Of a stretch of DNA of 5,389 bases, positions 1-4,621 are shown piece by piece (position 1 is the stretch's first letter; each line of letters opens with the position of its first letter). A model generated the notes under the pieces. The model was not told where the DNA came from. It saw only the letters and a program-made list of their open reading frames with translations, and searched no databases. The position numbers and the translations under genes are program-made. The stretch covers positions 1-5,389 of the forward strand of contig JALVLL010000062.1 in the NCBI GenBank assembly GCA_027027485.1. The letters run 5' to 3'. Source of the stretch: Candidatus Bipolaricaulota bacterium (GTDB lineage: Bacteria > Bipolaricaulota > Bipolaricaulia > Bipolaricaulales > Bipolaricaulaceae).

Positions 1-411
1 CACGAGAAGCCCATCACCCCTGGGATGAACCTCGACCAGGTGCTTTCTACGCTGCGAGCCAGGGGGATGCAGATCCGTGAGGAGGGATCCAAGGATAGGC
101 CGAAGCTCGCCGGGGTGGACGACCCCATGCTCCTTCGGGCGATCAACGGATTCAGTGCACATCTCATATGGGTATCCGCGCCGGGTTCATTGAGGAGCGT
201 GATCCTCTGGGACAACCCCGCGGTTGACTTGGATCTTATTGTCTTCGGACTCTTCCCCTTCGGGTTCTGCTTCCAGCTCACCCCACCGGGGATACTGGCC
301 GAGCTCTGCGATCGCGCTCCCTTCGGGCCGGTGTCGGGTTCGGTATTCGCCGTTATCGTGATCAACTGGACACCTCAGACACAGGCCTACGTCCTTTCCC
401 TCTCCTCGTAA
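1..411 (+). CDS. C-terminal part of a probable subtilisin-like (S8) protease with a C-terminal beta domain (partial)
   Basis: The reading frame is open from base 1 to the TAA at 409-411 (136 residues visible), so the gene starts upstream of the window; the ATG at 25 is probably internal. Residues about 6-45 (PGMNLDQVLSTLRARG, then RPKLAGVDDPMLLRAI) match the pattern usual at the end of S8 catalytic domains: a proline-led helix after the catalytic serine region, then 'L..tG' and 'kPrinv..Al'. Residues about 55-136 look like an all-beta secreted module. They include ILWDNPAVDLDLIVFG, which resembles the 'W..p..DlDL' strand of bacterial pre-peptidase C-terminal (PPC) domains, and end in alternating hydrophobic strands (SVFAVIVINW, AYVLSLSS). 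Two cysteines in the beta region could form a disulfide, consistent with export. The catalytic triad and signal peptide would lie outside the window, so the protease call is inference; another secreted protein with a PPC-like tail is the alternative. A strong terminator follows 26 nt after the stop. Confidence 0.55.
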   Translation, partial: HEKPITPGMNLDQVLSTLRARGMQIREEGSKDRPKLAGVDDPMLLRAINGFSAHLIWVSAPGSLRSVILWDNPAVDLDLIVFGLFPFGFCFQLTPPGILAELCDRAPFGPVSGSVFAVIVINWTPQTQAYVLSLSS

Positions 412-436
412 AGCGGGGGCTTTCGGGACGCGAAAA

Positions 437-470
437 GGGGGCGGGCGCTTGCCCGCCCCCTCTTTCCTTG
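437..470 (+). terminator. Rho-independent terminator of the upstream protease-like gene
   Basis: A perfect 10-bp G+C stem (437-446 with 451-460) closes on a 4-base loop (GCTT), gains an eleventh A-T pair at 436/461, and is followed by the T-rich run TCTTTCCTT. It lies 26 nt after the stop codon at 411 and before the next promoter, so it separates the two plus-strand units. The T-run is interrupted by C, so termination may be incomplete. Confidence 0.85.
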
Positions 471-494
471 GCCTTCGGTGGATTCCGGTGGCGG

Positions 495-522
495 TTGAAG
501 GGGGGATTTCCGGGGGTACAAT
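495..522 (+). promoter_or_regulatory. Sigma-70-type promoter of the peroxiredoxin gene
   Basis: TTGAAG (495-500) and TACAAT (517-522) are separated by 16 bp. The first matches the -35 consensus at four of six positions and the second matches the -10 consensus at five of six. Transcription would start near 529, giving a leader of about 45 nt before the ATG at 575. The element lies in a non-coding gap directly after a terminator, which supports it. No transcript data are available. Confidence 0.6.
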
Positions 523-544
523 CGAAAATGAAAATAATTTTCGA
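522..544 (+). promoter_or_regulatory. Palindromic operator resembling a Fur-family box
   Basis: The perfect 8-bp arms TCGAAAAT (522-529) and ATTTTCGA (537-544) flank a 7-bp spacer. The inner 19 bp (524-542) match the classical Fur box (GATAATGATAATCATTATC) at 15 of 19 positions by my count. The site begins on the last base of the -10 element and covers the expected transcription start, a position where a bound repressor would block initiation. It is an AT-rich island in G+C-rich DNA. Fur-family regulators, including the peroxide sensor PerR, commonly control peroxiredoxin genes. Which member binds here is inference; no regulator gene is in the window. Confidence 0.5.
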
Positions 545-558
545 GCCGGCAGGCTCGA
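541..558 (+). promoter_or_regulatory. Hairpin in the 5' leader of the peroxiredoxin mRNA
   Basis: TCGAGCC (541-547) and GGCTCGA (552-558) form a perfect 7-bp stem with a GGCA loop. It ends five bases before the ribosome binding site (564-570). Its left arm shares TCGA (541-544) with the upstream operator palindrome. It could stabilise the mRNA, or it could be a second half of a compound DNA operator. There is no T-run, so it is not an intrinsic terminator. Confidence 0.4.
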
Positions 559-574
559 TACCGAAAGGAGAACG

Positions 575-1042
575 ATGTTGAAGACAGGTGATAAGGCGCC
601 GGATTTCAGGCTCCCGGATACCAGGCTCGAAATGAGGTCCCTCGGGGACTTCTCGGGGAGAAAGCTCGTCCTCGCCTTCTATCCCGGGGCGTTCACTTCC
701 GTCTGCCAAAAGGAGCTCTGCACCTTCCGCGATATGCTCGCAAGGCTCGAAGCTCTGGACGCCCAGGTCGTCGGGATAAGCGTCGATTCCCCCTTCGCTA
801 ACAAGGCTTTCGCCGACGCCAACCGCCTCTCATTCCCCCTCCTTTCCGACTTCGGTGGAAAGGTGGCCCGGGAGTACGGCGGGGTACACGAGGAGTTCCT
901 CGGGATCCCGGGGTATGTGGTGGCCAAGCGGTCGGTGTTCGTGATCGACCCGGAAGGGACCGTGCGCTACGCCTGGGTCTCCGATGATCCCGGGGTGGAG
1001 CCCCCCTACGGGGAGATCGAGAAAGCGCTGGAGACCTTCTAG
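575..1042 (+). CDS. Peroxiredoxin, PrxQ/BCP-like (AhpC/TSA family)
   Basis: This 155-residue cytosolic thiol peroxidase reduces hydrogen peroxide and organic hydroperoxides. The thioredoxin-fold peroxiredoxin signature is clear: YPGAFTSVCQKELCTFRD carries Thr41, the peroxidatic Cys44 (PxxxTxxC motif) and a second cysteine, Cys49, five residues later, which is the PrxQ/BCP arrangement for an intramolecular disulfide (atypical 2-Cys mechanism). The conserved arginine is Arg119 in KRSVFVIDPEG, and the N-terminal GDKAPDFRLPD is standard. The length is normal for the family. The start at 575 is chosen because AAAGGAG (564-570) lies four bases upstream and homology begins immediately; the frame is open further upstream, but that part runs through the terminator and promoter and is not coding. 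The electron donor (thioredoxin or another) is not encoded nearby. Control by a Fur/PerR-type regulator is suggested by the palindrome at 522-544. An AhpE-like 1-Cys member is the alternative, but Cys49 argues against it. Confidence 0.93.
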   Translation: MLKTGDKAPDFRLPDTRLEMRSLGDFSGRKLVLAFYPGAFTSVCQKELCTFRDMLARLEALDAQVVGISVDSPFANKAFADANRLSFPLLSDFGGKVAREYGGVHEEFLGIPGYVVAKRSVFVIDPEGTVRYAWVSDDPGVEPPYGEIEKALETF

Positions 1043-1051
1043 GAGGGGGCC

Positions 1052-1111
1052 ATGGAGCTTTCGATCAGATCGCCGGACGATCTCGGGCCGCTTCTAGAGG
1101 AATTCAAGTAG
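1052..1111 (+). CDS. Possible 19-residue small ORF downstream of the peroxiredoxin gene
   Basis: AGGAGGGGG (1041-1049) is a very strong Shine-Dalgarno sequence that overlaps the peroxiredoxin stop codon. The ATG at 1052 follows after two bases, so the spacing is short if counted from the end of the G-run and about five bases if counted from AGGAGG. The ORF encodes a short acidic peptide, MELSIRSPDDLGPLLEEFK, and ends with TAG. It would be translationally coupled to the peroxiredoxin gene. I do not recognise it. It reads like the start of an ordinary soluble protein, so it may be the 5' stub of a gene whose remainder has decayed; reading past the TAG gives no plausible continuation. A genuine micro-peptide is the other option. 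Confidence 0.35.
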   Translation: MELSIRSPDDLGPLLEEFK

Positions 1112-1507
1112 CGGTCCCGGAGCGGCGACCCGGGCTTTGGGCGGCCACTTCCTTCCTTTCAACCCCGCTAGGGGAACCCTCTGCTGGTCAGGCGCCCCCG
1201 GTTACAACGCCCCGATGGGCCGGGAGGGGCTGGGGGATTCCCGCTTCCTTTCAAGCCCCCACAGGTGGCGGAGCACACCGCCGCGACGGAAGATCGGCGC
1301 CATCGAAACGAAGGCAAACCGGGCCCAGGCGGCCCGGGATATCCCAAGGGGAGTTTGGATGGATTGTGGACCGCGCCCTACAGGGGGGTCACGGCGCCCC
1401 ATCACGGGGAACCCTCAACCGGCTGGGCTTCAGCTAAACCTCAGCGCGGGGACCTTTAGGTGAGGCAATGCGGAGGGCGAAAAACGAGGGCAAGGATGAA
1501 AAAATAG
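1112..1507. other. Gene-free, hairpin-rich G+C intergenic region between convergent units
   Basis: No reading frame here looks coding: the translations are rich in Gly, Pro, Arg and Ser with no recognisable motif, and none has a good ribosome binding site. The stretch contains many short inverted repeats: 1116-1120/1130-1134, 1163-1166/1171-1174, 1197-1201/1220-1224, 1221-1225/1239-1243 (overlapping the previous one), 1265-1271/1278-1284 (seven pairs including one G-T), and 1319-1325/1331-1337 (a perfect 7-bp stem with a five-base loop). It lies between the 3' ends of the peroxiredoxin unit (+) and tRNA-Ala (-). It could hold transcription terminators, a structured RNA, or decayed genes; I could not match it to tmRNA, RNase P RNA, SRP RNA or a common riboswitch by eye. 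Confidence 0.4.
1480..1507 (-). terminator. U-rich 3' trailer of tRNA-Ala, possible termination site
   Basis: Immediately after the tRNA discriminator base the minus-strand transcript reads CUAUUUUUUC, with six consecutive U from 1504 to 1499 and a second run of five U at 1484-1480. No separate hairpin precedes the first run, so the tRNA itself would have to act as the structure, or termination is only partial. Confidence 0.35.
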
Positions 1508-1580
1508 TGGAGCCGACGGGACTCGAACCCGTGACCTCTGGCATGCCATGCCAGCGCTCTCCCAACTGAGCTACGGCCCC
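1508..1580 (-). tRNA. tRNA-Ala (anticodon GGC)
   Basis: The 73-nt gene folds into a standard cloverleaf: acceptor GGGGCCG/CGGCTCC, D arm GCTC/GAGC, anticodon stem CTGGC/GCCAG with loop ATGGCAT (anticodon GGC, reading GCC and GCU alanine codons), a five-base variable loop and T arm ACGGG/CCCGT with loop TTCGAGT. The acceptor contains the G3-U70 wobble pair that is the main identity element for alanyl-tRNA synthetase, and position 73 is A. The 3' CCA is not encoded (the gene continues CTA), so CCA must be added by a nucleotidyltransferase. It lies 55 nt downstream of the homoserine dehydrogenase gene on the same strand and appears to have its own promoter. Confidence 0.97.
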
Positions 1581-1592
1581 ACCCGCAAACAT

Positions 1593-1621
1593 ATTTTCTG
1601 GGCCGTGGCCACGGGTGTCAA
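1593..1621 (-). promoter_or_regulatory. Promoter of tRNA-Ala
   Basis: On the minus strand TTGACA (1621-1616, a perfect -35 consensus) is followed after 17 bp by GAAAAT (1598-1593), which matches the -10 consensus at four of six positions. Transcription would start near 1586, about six bases before the mature tRNA 5' end at 1580, which is typical spacing for stable RNA genes. The spacer contains the perfect 12-bp palindrome CCGTGGCCACGG (1603-1614). Confidence 0.6.
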
Positions 1622-1635
1622 GGAGCTTGGGGGTT

Positions 1636-2667
1636 TCAGGCGCAGTAGATATCCAGGATGTCCCGGAGCATGGTGGCGGCGGAGGGGGTGGGGTCCTCCT
1701 CCCGGATAGTAGCCGCGATGGTGCCGTAGATGTCGGTGTGGTAGACGACCCCCATCCCTTTGCGCCCTAGGACCGATAGGGGATGCCCCCGGGGGATCTC
1801 CTCGGGCCGCACCCTCAAGCGATACCCTGTCCCCTCCTTTTCGGCCCGGGCAACGAGACGGAAAAGCCCGCCCCTCTCCTTAGTCCGCCTGGCCTCTTCG
1901 GGATCCACCCCGCGGATCCCCTCCCGTTCCACCTCCTCCAGCCGCGCGGGGTATCCCAGGACGTGGTTCGCCAGGATCACGAGCTTCGCTGCGGCGTCCC
2001 AGCCGTCGAGGTCGAAGGAAGGATCGGCCTCCAACGCCCCCTCCTCCCGGGCCCGTGCCAGCGCCTCCTCCCAGGAAAGCCCTTCGGCGAGGAGGTCGAG
2101 GATATAGCCCGTCACCAGGTTCGGGATCGCCTCTACCTTCAGGACCTCCGCGCCCCGCAGGTCCCTCCCACCAAGGTAAAGCGCCGGCAGGCCCCCGGCC
2201 ACCGTACCGTCGAACCGGAGCTCCACCCCCTTCTCCCGCGCCAGCTCCATGAGCTCCCTGTAGGCGAGGACGATGGGGCCCTTGTTCGGGGTGACCACGT
2301 GCATCCCCTTACGAAGCGCCTCCCGCACGTGGGTTAGCCCCGGCTCGCCTCCCTGCCGGAGATTCACCGGGGTGGCCTCGCAGAGGAGGTCCGCCTCGAT
2401 ATTGCGGATGAGTTCCAGGCCCGAGCCCTGGGACCCGTAACCGGGGTATTCCGATACCGAGCGCCCCGTTTCCTTCATCCCCGCCACGAGCCCGGGATCG
2501 AGCCCCTCGGTCGAGGCAGCGATGCCTTTGGAGTCGGCGACGCCCACGAGGATGAACCTCAGCCCGTACCGCTCTTCGAGCGGGCCGGATTTTTCGGCCA
2601 GGATCTGACAGAACCTCCTCCCGAGGTTCCCCACGCCCACGAGGACGATCCGCACTTCCCGGGCCAT
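1636..2667 (-). CDS. hom: Homoserine dehydrogenase family protein (no ACT domain)
   Basis: The predicted 343-residue enzyme would reduce aspartate semialdehyde to homoserine with NAD(P)H, the branch step to threonine and methionine. Visible features are a Rossmann motif GVGNLG (residues 11-16), TPNKGP with Lys129, and the signature EADPSFDLDGWDAAAK, whose Glu213, Asp224 and Lys228 have the spacing of the yeast catalytic residues Glu208, Asp219 and Lys223. There is no C-terminal ACT domain, so feedback control through that domain is absent. The usual substrate-loop motif NGTxNYIL reads NLVTGYIL (residues 183-190), losing the Gly-Thr pair and the second Asn; activity on homoserine is therefore not certain and a related substrate is possible. 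I chose the ATG at 2667 because AAGGAGG (2679-2673) lies five bases upstream and the Rossmann strand follows; an upstream in-frame ATG at 2685 overlaps the rlmI stop by one base and has no comparable site. It is the last gene of the minus-strand cluster. Confidence 0.8.
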   Translation of the reverse strand: MAREVRIVLVGVGNLGRRFCQILAEKSGPLEERYGLRFILVGVADSKGIAASTEGLDPGLVAGMKETGRSVSEYPGYGSQGSGLELIRNIEADLLCEATPVNLRQGGEPGLTHVREALRKGMHVVTPNKGPIVLAYRELMELAREKGVELRFDGTVAGGLPALYLGGRDLRGAEVLKVEAIPNLVTGYILDLLAEGLSWEEALARAREEGALEADPSFDLDGWDAAAKLVILANHVLGYPARLEEVEREGIRGVDPEEARRTKERGGLFRLVARAEKEGTGYRLRVRPEEIPRGHPLSVLGRKGMGVVYHTDIYGTIAATIREEDPTPSAATMLRDILDIYCA

Positions 2668-2672
2668 ACCCG

Positions 2673-2679
2673 CCTCCTT
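2673..2679 (-). promoter_or_regulatory. Shine-Dalgarno site deciding the hom start
   Basis: AAGGAGG on the minus strand lies five bases before the ATG at 2667 and inside the six-codon extension that an ATG at 2685 would add. Its strength and spacing favour the shorter protein beginning MAREVRIV. Confidence 0.75.
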
Positions 2680-2684
2680 CGGCA

Positions 2685-3881
2685 TCAGAAGACCTGGATG
2701 AGGAAGCCCTTGAGATAGGCCCCCTCGGGGAAGGTGAGGCCTACGGGGTGGTCCTGGGCCTGGTGGAGCCGCTTTAGGATCACGGCCTCGCGCCTCACGT
2801 CCATGGCCGCCCAGGTGACGGCCCTCAGGAAAAGCTCCTCGGTGACATGTCCCGAGCAGGAGAAGGTGAGGAGATATCCCCCTTTGCGGAGGAGCCTCAT
2901 CCCCAGGATGTTTATGTCCTTGTAGCCCCGCAGGGCGTCCTCCACCTCGGCAGCGTTCCGGGCGAACTTGGGGGGATCCAGGACCACGATATCGAACTGC
3001 CGCCTTTCGCGATACAGGCGTCGGAGCTCCTGGAAGGCGTTCCCGGCCACGAAACCGGCCCTTATCTCCTCCAGGCCGTTCAGCTTCAGGTGGTCCCGGG
3101 CCCAGCGGAGGTGTTTCGCGGAATCCTCGATGAAAAGGACCGACTTCGCCCCACCGAGCCCGGCGTGGACCCCGAACCCGCCGGTGTAGCTGAAGACGTC
3201 CAGGACCTCCTTCCCCGCGGCGATCTCCTGGAGGAGGGCCCGGTTCTCCCGCTGATCCAGGTAGAAGCCGGTCTTGTGGCCGCCCCTTATGTCCACGTAG
3301 AAGCGGGCCCCGTGCTCCTCTATCTCGAGCTTGGGAGGGGGCTCGTCCCCGAAGATGTGGCCCTTCTCGGGCTCCAGGCCCTCCAGGGCCCGCACCCCCA
3401 CGTCCGAGCGCTCGTATATCCCCGCCGGGGAGAAGATCCCGGCCATGAGCTCCACCAGGAGCCTCTTCCGGCGCTCTATCCCCAGGGTGAGGGCCTGGAA
3501 GGAGAGGAAATCGCCGTACCGATCCACGATGAGCCCGGGGATCCCGTCGGATTCGGAGTTCACGAGCCTGAAGGCGGTGGTCTTTCCCTCCAGGGGCCTC
3601 CTGGCGCCGGCCGCCCTCCGGAGCCTCTCGGCCCAGAAGTCCTCGTTCACCCGTTCCACGATGAAGGTGAGGATCCGGACCCTGATCTGGGAGTTGGGGT
3701 TGTAGTAGCCGCGGCCGAGGAAGTTCCCCTTGGAATCCACCACGTCCACGATATCCCCGGGCTCCGGGCTTCCCCGCACCTCGGCCACCGCCCCGGCGTA
3801 GACCCAGGGGTGGAACCGTTTTAGGGGGGCCTCGCGGCCCTTGGCGATGACGACCTCTCCGGTGGGCTTTTCGTGGGACAA
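2685..3881 (-). CDS. rlmI: RlmI-type 23S rRNA (cytosine-C5) methyltransferase
   Basis: This 398-residue class I SAM-dependent methyltransferase is close in length and layout to Escherichia coli RlmI (396 residues), which makes 5-methylcytosine at position 1962 of 23S rRNA. The N-terminal PUA-like domain spans about 8-85 (AKGREAPLKRFHPWVYAGAV, GDIVDVVDSKG, GRGYYNPNSQIRVRIL). The linking segment has FRLVNSESDGIPGLIVDRYGD (about 104-124). The family motif GGHKTGFYLDQREN (200-213) precedes the SAM-binding motif VLDVFSYTGGFGVHA (226-240), then DPPKFA (302-307) and FSCSGHV, with Cys342 the expected catalytic cysteine. The start is a TTG at 3881-3879, two bases after the stop of the upstream gene; the only Shine-Dalgarno-like sequence, GAGG, is about 11 bases upstream inside that gene, so translation probably depends on coupling. 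No better ATG or GTG precedes the PUA homology. Position specificity cannot be fixed from sequence; the related RlmK-like enzymes modify guanine, but the SCS cysteine fits a cytosine methyltransferase. Confidence 0.9.
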   Translation of the reverse strand: MSHEKPTGEVVIAKGREAPLKRFHPWVYAGAVAEVRGSPEPGDIVDVVDSKGNFLGRGYYNPNSQIRVRILTFIVERVNEDFWAERLRRAAGARRPLEGKTTAFRLVNSESDGIPGLIVDRYGDFLSFQALTLGIERRKRLLVELMAGIFSPAGIYERSDVGVRALEGLEPEKGHIFGDEPPPKLEIEEHGARFYVDIRGGHKTGFYLDQRENRALLQEIAAGKEVLDVFSYTGGFGVHAGLGGAKSVLFIEDSAKHLRWARDHLKLNGLEEIRAGFVAGNAFQELRRLYRERRQFDIVVLDPPKFARNAAEVEDALRGYKDINILGMRLLRKGGYLLTFSCSGHVTEELFLRAVTWAAMDVRREAVILKRLHQAQDHPVGLTFPEGAYLKGFLIQVF

Positions 3882-3883
3882 GG

Positions 3884-4612
3884 CTAGATATGCCTCAAGG
3901 CCACCCGGGCCACGTGGGCTCTGTCCTCATCGGAAAGCCAACGGCGCAGCTCCGCCAGCACCGGAGCCGGGTCCTTCCTCCCCAGCCGCCACATGGCCGA
4001 GGCCACCGCCCTCCAGACGTACTTCCGCTCGTCCAGGGCCAGCCTCCGCAGGATGATCAGGGCCTTGCTGGTGCGCTTTACCGCCGCGGCCCCCGAAAGC
4101 CCCATGGCCACGTTCCAGAGCACCTGCTCATCGTAGCTCGTGGACCACTTGGTGAGGTACTCGAAGGTAGCATCGGGGTACGCGGGCAGGAGCCCCTCGG
4201 CGATGGCCTTCGGCCCCACGACCCAGCGGACCTCGGTGTGCTTGTCCGGAAGGAGCTTCTCCACGAGCTTTAAGAGGGGCTCGGCCAGGTCGAAGCGGTA
4301 CGGGTACGCCGTCTCCATGATCGCCAGGGCCACCGCCCGGCGGAGGGCGGGCTCCTCGTCCTCGGTCCACTCCATCATGATGGGGTATATGTCATCGAAG
4401 TTGTCGTGCAGGAACTTCCCCAGGGAGCGGCAGGCCTCCCTCTGGATCTTTTTATCGCCGCTCAGGATGAGGGCCTTGAAGTTCTCCAGTATATCTGCCG
4501 CACCCCTCGTCTTCGGGGATCGCGCGGCGTTTCCGTTCCCTCCATCGGCAAGCCCGTCCCACCCCACACCCAACATCTGCCAATCGGTGACCAGAGTAGT
4601 GCGGGCCGTCAT
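3884..4612 (-). CDS. HEAT-repeat-like alpha-helical protein of unknown function
   Basis: The 242-residue product appears almost entirely helical from about residue 40. Successive helix pairs show the HEAT/ARM style pattern: LRRAVALAIMETA (90-102), VRWVVGPKAIAEGLL (128-142), VLWNVAMGLSGAAA (164-177), YVWRAVASAMWRLG (198-211) and AHVARVALRHI (232-242), each preceded by an acidic turn. Such superhelices usually bind proteins or nucleic acids. The DNA alkylation repair glycosylases AlkC/AlkD share the fold and have aromatic and arginine residues in similar places, but I cannot identify a catalytic Asp, so I do not assign that activity. The first 38 residues are Gly/Ala/Asn-rich, low in motif content and have no Shine-Dalgarno site before the ATG at 4612, so the start is doubtful; the ATG at 4576 is an alternative. 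The gene lies 5 nt after the fmt stop and 2 nt before rlmI, suggesting co-expression with translation functions. Confidence 0.7.
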   Translation of the reverse strand: MTARTTLVTDWQMLGVGWDGLADGGNGNAARSPKTRGAADILENFKALILSGDKKIQREACRSLGKFLHDNFDDIYPIMMEWTEDEEPALRRAVALAIMETAYPYRFDLAEPLLKLVEKLLPDKHTEVRWVVGPKAIAEGLLPAYPDATFEYLTKWSTSYDEQVLWNVAMGLSGAAAVKRTSKALIILRRLALDERKYVWRAVASAMWRLGRKDPAPVLAELRRWLSDEDRAHVARVALRHI

Positions 4613-4621
4613 TTTTGTCAA
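4593..4621 (-). promoter_or_regulatory. Possible internal promoter spanning the fmt stop codon
   Basis: On the minus strand TTGACA (4621-4616), a perfect -35 sequence that includes the fmt TGA stop, is followed after 17 bp by TACTCT (4598-4593), which keeps the most conserved -10 bases (TA and final T). Transcription would begin near 4586, inside the presumed start of the HEAT-like gene. If real, it would uncouple the HEAT-like gene, rlmI and hom from fmt and would favour a start codon downstream of 4612. Confidence 0.35.

Noticed and set aside
449..574. Upstream extension of the peroxiredoxin reading frame
   Set aside because: It would begin inside the terminator hairpin and run through the promoter and operator; the ATG at 575 has the ribosome binding site and matches the family N-terminus.
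551..750. Three copies of AGGCTCGA (551-558, 623-630, 743-750)
   Set aside because: Two copies lie in coding sequence as ordinary Arg-Leu-Glu codons with irregular spacing, so chance and codon bias explain them.
1300..1340. ACGAAGGCAAACC resembling part of a cyclic-di-GMP (GEMM) riboswitch
   Set aside because: Only the GGCAAACC block is similar; the later conserved blocks are missing or out of order, and no gene lies downstream on that strand.
1137..1463. 108-codon plus-strand ORF and smaller ORFs in the gap
   Set aside because: Low-complexity Gly/Pro/Arg composition, no ribosome binding site, no recognisable domain, and overlapping frames on both strands are equally open, as expected for G+C-rich non-coding DNA.
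1112..1500. tmRNA, RNase P RNA, SRP RNA or a second tRNA in the gap
   Set aside because: I looked for the hallmark conserved blocks and for tRNA T-arm patterns on both strands and found none; covariance-model search would be the decisive test.
1508..1580. tRNA-Ala as an integration (att) site
   Set aside because: No second copy of the tRNA 3' end, no integrase and no phage-like genes are present in the window.
2847..3824. Long plus-strand reading frame (325 codons) opposite rlmI
   Set aside because: It is an antisense shadow of a clearly conserved gene in G+C-rich DNA; its translation is Gly/Pro/Glu/His-rich without any family motif, and it has no ribosome binding site.
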